A stretch of 64,000 nt of DNA from Alteriqipengyuania bathyomarina_B. GTDB lineage: Bacteria > Pseudomonadota > Alphaproteobacteria > Sphingomonadales > Sphingomonadaceae. Both the position numbers and the translations under genes were made by a program. The notes under the pieces were generated by a model. That model was not told the origin of the DNA and ran no database searches. It saw nothing but the letters and a program-made list of their open reading frames with translations. Location: NCBI RefSeq assembly GCF_038594605.1, contig NZ_JBCFZM010000003.1:372001-436000 (forward strand), given 5' to 3'. This document shows, in pieces, positions 34,612 through 42,790 of the stretch; the stretch's first letter is position 1; each line of letters starts with the position of its first letter.

Positions 34612-35754
34612 TTACAGCAGCGAGAGCTGGCCCGTTTTGCCGTCGCGCCGCAGCGCCTCCTCTTCGCCATCGCGCTCGAGATTGGAAAGCGTCAGACCCA
34701 TCAGGCGGATCGGGCGGGGCAGCGGCAGCAGGCTTTCCAGGATTTCGTGCCCGAGCGCGGCAAACTCTTCCTTGCCCTCGACATTGCGCGGTAGCGAGCG
34801 GGCCCGGGTCATCAGCTGGAAATCGTTGTATTTGAGCTTGAGCGTCACGGTGCGCCCGCGCGCCTGCGCCCGCTCTATCCGCTCCCAGACGATCTCGACG
34901 ATCTCGGCCAGCGTGGTGCGCAGTTCCTCTGCCCCGTGCCGGTCGACCGAGAAGGTCCGCTCCCCGCCGACCGACTTGCGGATGCGGTTCGAGCGGACGG
35001 GCCGATTGTCGATGCCCCGTGCGGCGCGGTAGAGATACTCGCCGAAACTGCCGAAATGCTGCGCGAGCCACGCGCGGTCCTTCGCCGCCAGATCGGCGCC
35101 CGTGGCGATGCCGAGCCGCGCCATCTTTTCCTCCCCGCGCGGGCCGACCCCGTGGAACCGCCGGATCGGCAGCGTCTGGACGAAGGCCGCGCCTTCGCCG
35201 GGGCGGATCACGCACAGCCCGTCAGGCTTGTTCTGGTCGCTCGCCAGCTTGGCGAGGAACTTGTTGTAGCTCACACCCGCGCTCGCGGTGAGCCGCGTCT
35301 TGGCGCGAATTTCCTGGCGGATCATCTCGGCGACCCGGGTGGCCGAGGGGATGCCGAGCTTGTTTTGCGTGACGTCGAGATACGCCTCGTCGAGGCTCAG
35401 CGGTTCGACGAGGTCGGTGTGGTGGCGGAAGATCGCGCGGATCTGCTCCGAGGCCTCGCGATAGGCGTCGAAGCGGCTCTTCACGAAGATCAGGTCGGGG
35501 CACTTACGCTTTGCGGTGACCGAGGGCATGGCCGATTTCACGCCGAACCTGCGCGCCTCGTAACTGGCGGCGGCGACCACGCCGCGCCCGCTCGATCCGC
35601 CGACCGCGACCGGCTTGCCACGCAATTCCGGGTTGTCGCGCTGCTCCACGCTGGCGAAGAAGGCATCCATATCGACATGGATGATCTTGCGCTGGCGCAC
35701 TTCGCGCGCGCTCGCGTCCGCGCCACCATCCGACCCTGCATCATCCTCGCTCAT
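34612..35754 (-). CDS. dinB: DNA polymerase IV (Y-family translesion polymerase)
   Basis: A 380-residue translesion polymerase. HVDMDAFFASVEQRDNPELRG carries the first catalytic aspartate, and SLDEAYLDVT carries the second metal-binding DE pair. YNKFLAKLASDQNKPDGL and the helix-hairpin-helix LPIRRFHGVGPRGEEKMARLGI follow. The C-terminus (LRRDGKTGQLSLL) ends in a beta-clamp-binding motif of the QLSLL type. It copies past damaged bases with low fidelity. No LexA box was recognised upstream. The N-terminus is extended by about 20 acidic residues. Confidence 0.95.
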   Translation of the reverse strand: MSEDDAGSDGGADASAREVRQRKIIHVDMDAFFASVEQRDNPELRGKPVAVGGSSGRGVVAAASYEARRFGVKSAMPSVTAKRKCPDLIFVKSRFDAYREASEQIRAIFRHHTDLVEPLSLDEAYLDVTQNKLGIPSATRVAEMIRQEIRAKTRLTASAGVSYNKFLAKLASDQNKPDGLCVIRPGEGAAFVQTLPIRRFHGVGPRGEEKMARLGIATGADLAAKDRAWLAQHFGSFGEYLYRAARGIDNRPVRSNRIRKSVGGERTFSVDRHGAEELRTTLAEIVEIVWERIERAQARGRTVTLKLKYNDFQLMTRARSLPRNVEGKEEFAALGHEILESLLPLPRPIRLMGLTLSNLERDGEEEALRRDGKTGQLSLL

Positions 35755-35820
35755 CGTGAATCCTGATTAGCACATAGGTTGCCAACCGGAACCGACGACG
35801 CCATTTGCGGTTTTGTGCAC

Positions 35821-37143
35821 ATGCGAAATGACCAATATGCCCCCGGCGAGACTGCCGGGGGAGCGAACGAGGCGATCGAGCCGCGCGCCGACGCGCGTGG
35901 GGATGCGCGTGCGCCCGCCGCACTGCCGCCTTCGGGCAAGACGATCGGCGAACGCCAGCTGATCGGGATGATGGCGCTGCTGATGGCACTGAACGCGCTC
36001 GGCATCGACGCGATCCTGCCCGCGCTCGACAATCTCGCGGCCGATCTCGACGCGACGGGCAACAGCCGCCAGTTCGTGGTCGGCGCCTACCTGCTCGCCG
36101 CCGGGCTCGGCGCGCTGGTCCCCGGATCGCTGGCGGACCGTTTCGGCCGCCGCCCGGTGCTGTTCACCAGCCTGGGGCTCTACATCGCCTTCTCGATCCT
36201 GTGCGCGCTGGCGTGGAGCTTCGAATCGCTGCTCGCGCTGCGCTTCCTGCAGGGCTTCGGCGCGGCGGGCATCGTTGCGCTGCCGCCCGCGATCATTCGT
36301 GACCGGGTGGGCGGCGACAAGATGGCCCGGATGATGAGCCTGATCTTCGTCATCTTCCTGATGGTGCCTGCCGTCGCGCCCAGTCTGGGGCAGGGCGTGC
36401 TGATGCTGATGGGCGACTGGCGCTGGATCTTCGTGTTCACCGCGATCGCGGGCTGCTGCATGGGTTTCTGGGCATGGCGCAACCTGCCCGAGACACTGCA
36501 CCCCGAAGACAAGCAGCCGATCCGCCCGCGCGTGATCGCCCGCAACATGCGCGCCACGCTGACCATGCCGCAGGCGCTCGGCTATACGCTGGGCAGCGCG
36601 GTGATCTTCGGTGCGCTGTTCGGCTTCATCAACTCGGCGCAGCAGCTGGTGGGCGAGGCGTTCGGCGCGGGCCCGTGGTTCCCGCTGATCTTCGCGAGCT
36701 GCGCGGGCGCGATGGCAGTGGCGAGCTGGACCAATTCGCGCATCGTCGAACGCTTCGGCGCGCGCCGGGTCAGCCATACCGGCCTGTTCCTGTTCCTGAT
36801 CGTGGCCGCGATGCAGCTGTTCTTCGCGACGATGACCGAGGAAACGCTGTGGACGTTCGTCCCGCTGATGGCGGCGAACATGATGCTGTTGGGCTTCATC
36901 GGCGCCAATTTCGGATCGATCGCGATGCAGCCCTTCCGCGAGACGGCGGGCGCGGCGGCCAGCGTGCAGACCTTCATGCGGATGACCACCGCCGCGCTGA
37001 TCGGCGCAGGCATCGGCTATGCCTACAACGGCACGGCCATTCCGCTCGCGAGTGCGCTGACCGGCGGCGCGCTGATCTGCATCGCGCTGGTGCTGTTCGC
37101 CGAGCGCGGCAAGCTGTTCGGCCCGCCGGTGGTGGAGGATTGA
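35821..37143 (+). CDS. MFS transporter, Bcr/CflA-type drug exporter
   Basis: A 440-residue permease with 12 predicted membrane spans. The cytoplasmic loop LADRFGRRPVLFTSLGLY is the MFS motif A, and MALNALGIDAILPALDNLAADL is typical of the Bcr/CflA subgroup. A hydrophilic 35-residue N-terminus precedes TM1. ATG at 35821 is used; a TTG at 35779 would add 14 residues. Divergent from dinB; substrate unknown. Confidence 0.9.
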   Translation: MRNDQYAPGETAGGANEAIEPRADARGDARAPAALPPSGKTIGERQLIGMMALLMALNALGIDAILPALDNLAADLDATGNSRQFVVGAYLLAAGLGALVPGSLADRFGRRPVLFTSLGLYIAFSILCALAWSFESLLALRFLQGFGAAGIVALPPAIIRDRVGGDKMARMMSLIFVIFLMVPAVAPSLGQGVLMLMGDWRWIFVFTAIAGCCMGFWAWRNLPETLHPEDKQPIRPRVIARNMRATLTMPQALGYTLGSAVIFGALFGFINSAQQLVGEAFGAGPWFPLIFASCAGAMAVASWTNSRIVERFGARRVSHTGLFLFLIVAAMQLFFATMTEETLWTFVPLMAANMMLLGFIGANFGSIAMQPFRETAGAAASVQTFMRMTTAALIGAGIGYAYNGTAIPLASALTGGALICIALVLFAERGKLFGPPVVED

Positions 37144-37232
37144 CTTGGGCGTGAGCCCACCCCGCTGCGACTAGCGGGTAAGCCCGCAAGTCTCGCTCCC
37201 CTCCCGCTTGCGGGAGGGGCTGGGGGTGGGTT
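37144..37232. repeat. Palindromic repeat between convergent genes
   Basis: The module CTGCGACTAGCGGG then CCCGCAAGTCTCGCT (37161-37196) matches the layout at 841-877, and CCCCTCCCGCTTGCGGGAGGGG (37197-37219) forms a hairpin. It sits between two convergent stops, where it may also terminate transcription. Confidence 0.65.
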
Positions 37233-39101
37233 CTATTCCGCAGGCTCCACCACGCACAGCACCGCCTCGACCTGCACCTGACCGCCTTCGCTGGCGGCAA
37301 GATCGGTCACGGTGCCGTCGAACGGGGCGATGAGCGAATGCTCCATCTTCATCGCTTCGAGCACCATCAGCCGCTGGCCCGCGGTGACACTGTCGCCCTC
37401 GGCCACGTCGAGCGCGATGACCTTGCCCGGCATTGGCGCGAGGATGGCTCCGTCGCCTGCCGCAGCCGCCCCAGAGCCGCGTGAACCGCGGTCGAAGGCG
37501 AAGGACATGCCATCGGCGAAAACGACCACCCGGTGCGGATCGACGAAGCCGGTCGCAGCCTCGAAAGCCGCTCCCTCGGCCGCCGCGACAACGCGCGTAT
37601 CGCCCTTGAAGGAGAGGCTGGTGGTCAGGCGGCCCGGTGCGTTGAGCCGGAATCCGGCAGGCTGGTCCTCATGCTCTTCGGTTTCCGCGAGCACCACGAA
37701 GTCCGCAGCGGTCTGCCAGATCGCCTCGTAAGGTTCGTCCGATTCGACCAGATCGTCGATCTTGCGTTCGATGAACCCGGTATCGAGATTGGCATCCTCG
37801 AAATCCTCGTCGCTCAGGCAGTTCGCGATGAAGGCCGCATTGGTGCGCACGGGCCAGATTTCGACCCCGTCCGCGATCTCTGCCAGCTGCTCGATCGCAT
37901 CCTCCCGGATCTCTCCCCAGGTCACGAGTTTGGCGACCATCGGATCGTAGAAGGGCGATATCTGATCGCCTTCCTCCACGCCCGTCTCGATACGGCCCCG
38001 CAAGCCGATATCGAAATGATCGAGTGCCCCGGTGCTGGGCAGGAAGCCGCTCGAGGGGTCTTCCGCATAGAGGCGGGCTTCGATCGCATGACCGTCGATG
38101 AACAGCTCGTCCTGCTTGAGCGGGATCGGTTCGCCCGCGGCCACAAGCAGCTGCCACTCGACCAGATCGACCCCGGTGATTTCTTCGGTCACCGGATGCT
38201 CCACCTGAAGCCGCGTGTTCATTTCCATGAAGAAGATGCGGTCAGCGCGCAGGCCTTCGCTGGCATCGGCGATGAATTCGATCGTGCCCGCGCCTTCGTA
38301 ATTCACCGCCTTGGCGGCGCGCACGGCGGCGGCGCAGATTTCCTCGCGCGTCGCCTCGTCCATGCCCGGCGCAGGCGCTTCCTCGATCACCTTCTGGTGG
38401 CGGCGCTGCAAGGAACAATCGCGTTCGAACAGGTGGACGTGGTTGCCGTGGCTGTCGCCGAACACCTGCACCTCGATATGGCGGGGCGAGGTGATCCATT
38501 TTTCGAGGATCACGTCGTCATTGCCGAAACTGGCCTTGGCCTCGCGGAGGCAGGATTCGAGCGCGGAGAAGAACTCGCCCTCGGCATCGACCTTGCGCAT
38601 CCCCTTGCCGCCGCCGCCCGCGACCGCCTTGATCAGCACGGGATAGCCGATCGCGTCGGCCTCCTGCTTCAGGCGCTCGGCCGACTGGTCGTCGCCATCA
38701 TAGCCGGGGGTGACGGGCACGCCCGCCTCGCGCATCAGCTTCTTGGCGGCGTCCTTCAGCCCCATCGCGCGGATCGAGGAGGGCGGCGCGCCGACCCAGA
38801 TGAGCCCTGCGTCCTTCACGGCCTGCGCGAAATCGGCGTTCTCGGAGAGGAAGCCGTAGCCTGGGTGAATCGCCTCCGCGCCCGTCTGTTTGGCGGCGGC
38901 GATGATCTTCTCGCCTACAAGGTAGCTTTCGGCAGCGGGCGAGGGACCGATATGCACCGCCTCGTCGGCTGAGCGAACGTGGAGCGCCTTGGCGTCGGCA
39001 TCGGAATAGACCGCGACAGTGGCAATACCCATCGAACGGGCGGTGCGGATAATGCGGCAGGCGATCTCGCCGCGATTGGCGATCAGGAGTTTGGTGATCA
39101 T
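37233..39101 (-). CDS. Biotin-containing acyl-CoA carboxylase alpha subunit, probably methylcrotonyl-CoA carboxylase
   Basis: A 622-residue protein with biotin carboxylase, BT-like and biotinyl domains. KLLIANRGEIACRIIRTARSMG starts the carboxylase. The ATP-grasp glycine loop is AVAGGGGKGMRKV, and FFMEMNTRLQVEHPVTEEITGVDLVEWQ is the active-site region. The biotin lysine is in VLEAMKMEHSLIAP near the C-terminus. It would carboxylate biotin for a partner beta subunit, which is not in this window. Wording of the LVEWQ region and length favour methylcrotonyl-CoA (leucine breakdown), but propionyl-CoA carboxylase is possible. Start at 39101 chosen; 39119 is in frame upstream. Confidence 0.85.
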   Translation of the reverse strand: MITKLLIANRGEIACRIIRTARSMGIATVAVYSDADAKALHVRSADEAVHIGPSPAAESYLVGEKIIAAAKQTGAEAIHPGYGFLSENADFAQAVKDAGLIWVGAPPSSIRAMGLKDAAKKLMREAGVPVTPGYDGDDQSAERLKQEADAIGYPVLIKAVAGGGGKGMRKVDAEGEFFSALESCLREAKASFGNDDVILEKWITSPRHIEVQVFGDSHGNHVHLFERDCSLQRRHQKVIEEAPAPGMDEATREEICAAAVRAAKAVNYEGAGTIEFIADASEGLRADRIFFMEMNTRLQVEHPVTEEITGVDLVEWQLLVAAGEPIPLKQDELFIDGHAIEARLYAEDPSSGFLPSTGALDHFDIGLRGRIETGVEEGDQISPFYDPMVAKLVTWGEIREDAIEQLAEIADGVEIWPVRTNAAFIANCLSDEDFEDANLDTGFIERKIDDLVESDEPYEAIWQTAADFVVLAETEEHEDQPAGFRLNAPGRLTTSLSFKGDTRVVAAAEGAAFEAATGFVDPHRVVVFADGMSFAFDRGSRGSGAAAAGDGAILAPMPGKVIALDVAEGDSVTAGQRLMVLEAMKMEHSLIAPFDGTVTDLAASEGGQVQVEAVLCVVEPAE

Positions 39102-39124
39102 GGGCAGACCGCTAGCCAATTTGG

Positions 39125-39214
39125 ATCGTCATTGCGAGCCGTAGGCGAAGCAATCCAGAGCGTATCGCACGCTCGCTCCTGGATTGCCGCGCGGCCTTGC
39201 CGCTCGCCATGACG
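39125..39214. repeat. Dispersed palindromic repeat (TCATTGCGAGC...GCAATCCAG type)
   Basis: The outer arms are CGTCATTGCGAGC (39127-39139) and GCTCGCCATGACG (39202-39214), one mismatch. The inner arms GCAATCCAG (39150-39158) and CTGGATTGC (39179-39187) are perfect. The same sequence pattern is a well-known dispersed intergenic hairpin in many bacteria. It lies between crtB and the carboxylase gene. Confidence 0.8.
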
Positions 39215-39227
39215 TACATGCAGAAGA

Positions 39228-40238
39228 TCACCACCCCGCGATGGGGCGCAGGTCCTCGCGCTTGTACGGCGGCCATTCGCGTGGCTCGGGCGCATGGCGC
39301 GTCACCGCTTCGCCGAAGGCGACGGCCACGTGCCACAGCTTCTTGTACGAAGGCACATAGATGCGCCGGTCCCACGCCAGTTGGCCCCGTTCGCGCGCCT
39401 TGCGCCCGATCGCGCCATAGATCCTCAGGGCCGACAGCACGGCCCAGCGCTGGCGAAAGCGCAGGTGCTTCGCGCCGAGCCTTGCCGCCTGCTCGTACAT
39501 CTCCATCCGGTCGACCAGCCGCGCGACCACGGCGGCGAGGGCGAAGCGGTTCTCTTCCTCGGCGTAATTCTCGCGCGTCAGCCCGGCTTCTGCCAGCCAC
39601 TCTTCGGGCAGGTAGCAGCGCCCGGCGCCCGCATCCTCGATCACGTCGCGCGAGATGTTGGCGAGCTGGAAGGCAAGGCCGAGATCGCACGCGCGATCGT
39701 AGATAAAACTGTCGTTGGGCGCGAACATCACCCGCGCCATCAGCACGCCGACCGCGCCCGCGACGTGGTAGCAATAGCGCATCATCTCCTTCTCGGTGAC
39801 GGGGCTGAAGCCGTTCGCGTCCATCGCGAAACCGGAGATGACCTCGTTCGCCATGTCGAGCGTGATGCCCGCCTCGCCCGCGACCTGGCCCAGGGCGTCG
39901 AACGCCGGATCGGCGGTCGCGCCGCCTTCCAGCGCGCGGCGGGTCAGGACGTGGATGGCTTGCAGCCGGTCCTCGATCCCCGCCTGATCGCCCAATGCGC
40001 CACCCATGTCCTGCGCATCCACGAGATCGTCGCAACGGCGGCACCAGGCGTAGAGCATCCACACGCGTTCGCGCGTCGGCTTGTCGAACAGCTTGGACGC
40101 GAAGGCGAAGCTGCGCGACCCCTCGGCAATGGCCTCGTAGGATTCGTTCACCAGTGCAGCCCGGTCGCGCCCTCCGCCGGGGCGGGGGATCGAGGGGCGC
40201 ACGAAGCGGGAAGGGACGAGGGGGCGGGCCTGGTTCAA
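39228..40238 (-). CDS. crtB: Phytoene synthase
   Basis: A 336-residue enzyme that joins two geranylgeranyl diphosphates into phytoene, the first committed carotenoid step. The two Mg-binding Asp-rich motifs are present: YAWCRRCDDLVDAQD and QLANISRDVIEDAGAGRCYLP. NESYEAIAEGSRSFAFASKLF and RWAVLSALRIYGAIGRKARERG are further family signatures. The start overlaps the LOG-family stop by four bases. crtB is separated from crtI-crtY by two unrelated genes and repeats. Confidence 0.95.
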   Translation of the reverse strand: MNQARPLVPSRFVRPSIPRPGGGRDRAALVNESYEAIAEGSRSFAFASKLFDKPTRERVWMLYAWCRRCDDLVDAQDMGGALGDQAGIEDRLQAIHVLTRRALEGGATADPAFDALGQVAGEAGITLDMANEVISGFAMDANGFSPVTEKEMMRYCYHVAGAVGVLMARVMFAPNDSFIYDRACDLGLAFQLANISRDVIEDAGAGRCYLPEEWLAEAGLTRENYAEEENRFALAAVVARLVDRMEMYEQAARLGAKHLRFRQRWAVLSALRIYGAIGRKARERGQLAWDRRIYVPSYKKLWHVAVAFGEAVTRHAPEPREWPPYKREDLRPIAGW

Positions 40239-40828
40239 AGCTGGTCTGCGCTCATGCGATAGATTGGAGTATTAGGCGTATAAGACGCAAGCTTGTCGAG
40301 CAGTTCCGGCAAACTGTCCGCAATCTGCAGAATCTCGCGATGTGTTGCGCGAACGAAACCCGTATCCGCCATCCGGTTTATGAAATGCACAAGATCGTCG
40401 TAAAAGCCGAAAGCGTTGAGCAGGCCGACCGGCATTTCATGGTAGCCGATCTGCGCCCAGCTCAATGCCTCGAACAGCTCGTCCATTGTGCCCATGCCGC
40501 CGGGCAGAGTGATGAACCCGTCTGCAAGGTCGGTGAAATGGGCCTTGCGCTGGTGCATCGTGTCGACCGTGATCAGCTGCGTGCAGTCGTGGTTGGCGAA
40601 CTCGCGCTCAACCATCGCATGCGGGATCACTCCGATCACCTCGCCGCCTTCGGCCAGCGCACCCTGCGCCAGCGCGCCCATCAGGCCCAGCCGCCCGCCG
40701 CCATAGACGACTCCGATGCCCCGCCGCGCGAGGTTTGCCCCGGTGTCGCGCGCGAGTTCGAGGTAACGCGGATCGGGCGGGGTGGCGGCACCGCAATAGA
40801 TGGCCAGTTTGCGGATGGGGCGGTTCAC
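40235..40828 (-). CDS. LOG-family protein (nucleotide 5'-monophosphate phosphoribohydrolase-like)
   Basis: A 197-residue protein of the lysine decarboxylase-like/LOG family, which cleaves the N-glycosidic bond of nucleoside monophosphates including cytokinin forms. VVYGGGRLGLMGALAQGAL and FITLPGGMGTMDELFEALSWAQIG contain the family motif PGGxGTxxE. It starts at GTG 40828, overlapping the DUF559 stop as GTGA. Its Shine-Dalgarno GGGGAGG is the end of the left copy of the flanking repeat. Confidence 0.92.
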   Translation of the reverse strand: MNRPIRKLAIYCGAATPPDPRYLELARDTGANLARRGIGVVYGGGRLGLMGALAQGALAEGGEVIGVIPHAMVEREFANHDCTQLITVDTMHQRKAHFTDLADGFITLPGGMGTMDELFEALSWAQIGYHEMPVGLLNAFGFYDDLVHFINRMADTGFVRATHREILQIADSLPELLDKLASYTPNTPIYRMSADQL

Positions 40829-41247
40829 AGATCCTCCCCGATACGGGGAGGGGGACCAGCCGGAGGCTGATGGAGGGGCACGGGTTGTTGTTGCATACGC
40901 TCTCTGCAGATTTGCGTCGGACGGGTAACGACCGGCTCGATATTCGCAAGGATCAGGGTTGCCGGAATGCGCGTGGGCGCAATATCTCGCGATCTTAGGA
41001 ACGCAGATCGGTTGGCATCGCGGATTACCGCGTCTTCGCTGTCATGCGCCATGCCGTCGACTTCGACGGCAAGCTTCGCCTTCGCGCAGTAGAAATCGAG
41101 TACGTATTCACCCGCGGCGTGCTGACGGCGAAACTTGAACCCACCCGGACGTTTGCGCAGTTCGGTCCACAGCAAGGTTTCTGGCAGCGACATCTCGCTG
41201 CGCAGTTTGCGGGCGCGCTTTACCGACTGGCGGGGGCCCGTGATCAC
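40825..41247 (-). CDS. DUF559 endonuclease-like protein
   Basis: A 140-residue protein. The N-terminal 100 residues show the DUF559/Vsr-like PD-(D/E)XK pattern: LPETLLWTELRKRPGGFKFRRQHAAGEYVLDFYCAKAKLAVEVDGMAHD, in which EYVLDFYC and AVEVDG hold the acidic and E-x-D parts. The last 19 residues (PVPLHQPPAGPPPRIGEDL) are encoded by the left repeat copy. The start is GTG 41247, with a Shine-Dalgarno GGAGGGG that lies in the right repeat copy. It sits between inverted repeats inside the carotenoid gene cluster. Confidence 0.85.
   Translation of the reverse strand: MITGPRQSVKRARKLRSEMSLPETLLWTELRKRPGGFKFRRQHAAGEYVLDFYCAKAKLAVEVDGMAHDSEDAVIRDANRSAFLRSRDIAPTRIPATLILANIEPVVTRPTQICRERMQQQPVPLHQPPAGPPPRIGEDL
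40831..40883. repeat. Left copy of structured repeat flanking DUF559 gene
   Basis: ATCCTCCCCG-AT-ACGGGGAGGGGGACCA then a short stem (AGCC-GGA-GGCT) then TGGAGGGGCACGG. About 40 of 53 positions match the inverted copy at 41251-41302; differences fall in the loop and the inner stem, where both arms change together. The repeat encodes the end of the DUF559 gene and the ribosome site of the LOG gene. Confidence 0.8.
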
Positions 41248-41250
41248 GGA

Positions 41251-41302
41251 CGGTGCCCCTCCACCATGCTGCCCATGGTCCCCCTCCCCGTGCCGGGGAG
41301 GA
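41251..41302. repeat. Right copy (inverted) of structured repeat flanking DUF559 gene
   Basis: In reverse orientation it reads ATCCTCCCCGGCACGGGGAG then GGGGACCATG-GGCAG-CATGG then TGGAGGGGCACCG. The inner stem is CATG/CATG rather than AGCC/GGCT in the left copy. It supplies the DUF559 ribosome site and abuts the crtI stop codon. Confidence 0.8.
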
Positions 41303-42790
41303 TCATCTGAGATCCTCGATCATCAGCCCCGCGGTCGCCTTGGCGCTGCCGACCACGCCGGGGATGCCTGCGCCCGGGTGCGTGCCCGCACCGACGAGGT
41401 AGAAGTTCTTGATAACATCGTCGCGGTTATGGCCGCGGAAAAAGGCGCTCTGCGTCAGCACCGGCTCGAGGCTGAAGGCGCTGCCCAGATGCGCGTTGAG
41501 ATCGGCGGAGAAGTCGGACGGCGCGTAGTGGAACTTGGTCACGATCCGGTCGTGAATGTCGGGCACCAGCCGCTTGCCCACCTCATCGAGAATGCGCTTC
41601 TCCAGCAGCGGGCCGACCTCGTCCCAGTCGACCGGCAGCTTGCCCTGATGCGCCACCGGCACCAGCGCGTAGAACGTGCTCATCCCCGGCGGTGCCATGG
41701 AGGGGTCGCTCTTGCTCGGGTGGTGGAGGTAGATCGAGAAATCTTCCGGCAGCACGCCGTTGCTGTAAATGTCGTCGAGAAGGCCTTTGTAGCGCGGGCC
41801 GAACAGGATCATGTGGTGCGCGATTCCGGGCCAGTTTCCTTCGAGCCCGAAATGGACGACGAACAGCCCGGGGCTGTAGCTCTTGCGCTTCAGCCTGCGG
41901 CCCATGCTCCACCCGCGCTGCGAGCGGCCCAGCAGGTCGCGGTACGAATGCATGATGTCGGCATTGCTGGCGACCGCGCTGAAAGTCTCTTGCCAGCCGC
42001 TCTCGCATTCCACGCTGGTCGCGCGGTTCTTCTCGGTATGGACCTGCACGACCGGATCGCCCATGCGCACGCGTCCGCCCAGCCGCTCGAAATGGCGGAC
42101 CATCCCGGCGATCAGCCGGTTGGTGCCGCCCTTGGTCCACCAAACGCCGCCGTCCATCTCCAACTTATGGATCAGCGCGTATATGCTGCTCGTCTTCATC
42201 GGATTGCCGCCGACCAGCAGCGTGTGGAAGCTGAGCGCTTCGCGCAGCTTCTCGTTCTCGACGAAGCTGGAGACCATCGAATAGACGCTGCGATAGGCCT
42301 GCTTCTTGGCCAGCGCGGGCGCGGCTTTCAGCATCGACTTGAAATCGAGGAAGGGCACGGTGCCCAGCTTCACATAGCCTTCCTCGTACACGCCGGCGGA
42401 ATATTCGAGGAAGCGCTGGTAGCCTTCGACGTCCTTCGGGTTGAGCTTGGCGATTTCCGAAAACAGCTCGTCGTGGTCGTTCGAATAGTCGAAATTGGTG
42501 CCGTCGGGCCAGTTGAGGCGGTAGAACGGCTTGACCGGAACAAGCTCGACATCCTCGGCAATGTCGTGGCCGGAGAGCGCCCAGAGTTCCTTGAGGCAAT
42601 CGGGATCGGTGACCACGGTGGGCCCGCCATCGAAGGTGAACCCGTCACGCTCCCAGTAATAGGCGCGGCCGCCGGGCTTGTCGCGCCCCTCGATCACGGT
42701 TGTCGCGATCCCGGCGCTCTGGAGGCGGATGGCGAGTGCCATGCCGCCAAAGCCAGCCCCGATCACGCATGCATTTCGGCTGTCAGCCAT
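41303..42790 (-). CDS. crtI: Phytoene desaturase
   Basis: A 495-residue FAD enzyme that introduces the conjugated double bonds into phytoene to give lycopene. The N-terminal Rossmann motif is ACVIGAGFGGMALAIRLQSAG, and GRDKPGGRAYYWERDGFTFDGGPTVVTDP is the classical CrtI signature. The C-terminus FYLVGAGTHPGAGIPGVVGSAKATAGLM is the second FAD-binding signature. It overlaps crtY by eight bases, so crtY-crtI are co-translated. Confidence 0.95.
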   Translation of the reverse strand: MADSRNACVIGAGFGGMALAIRLQSAGIATTVIEGRDKPGGRAYYWERDGFTFDGGPTVVTDPDCLKELWALSGHDIAEDVELVPVKPFYRLNWPDGTNFDYSNDHDELFSEIAKLNPKDVEGYQRFLEYSAGVYEEGYVKLGTVPFLDFKSMLKAAPALAKKQAYRSVYSMVSSFVENEKLREALSFHTLLVGGNPMKTSSIYALIHKLEMDGGVWWTKGGTNRLIAGMVRHFERLGGRVRMGDPVVQVHTEKNRATSVECESGWQETFSAVASNADIMHSYRDLLGRSQRGWSMGRRLKRKSYSPGLFVVHFGLEGNWPGIAHHMILFGPRYKGLLDDIYSNGVLPEDFSIYLHHPSKSDPSMAPPGMSTFYALVPVAHQGKLPVDWDEVGPLLEKRILDEVGKRLVPDIHDRIVTKFHYAPSDFSADLNAHLGSAFSLEPVLTQSAFFRGHNRDDVIKNFYLVGAGTHPGAGIPGVVGSAKATAGLMIEDLR

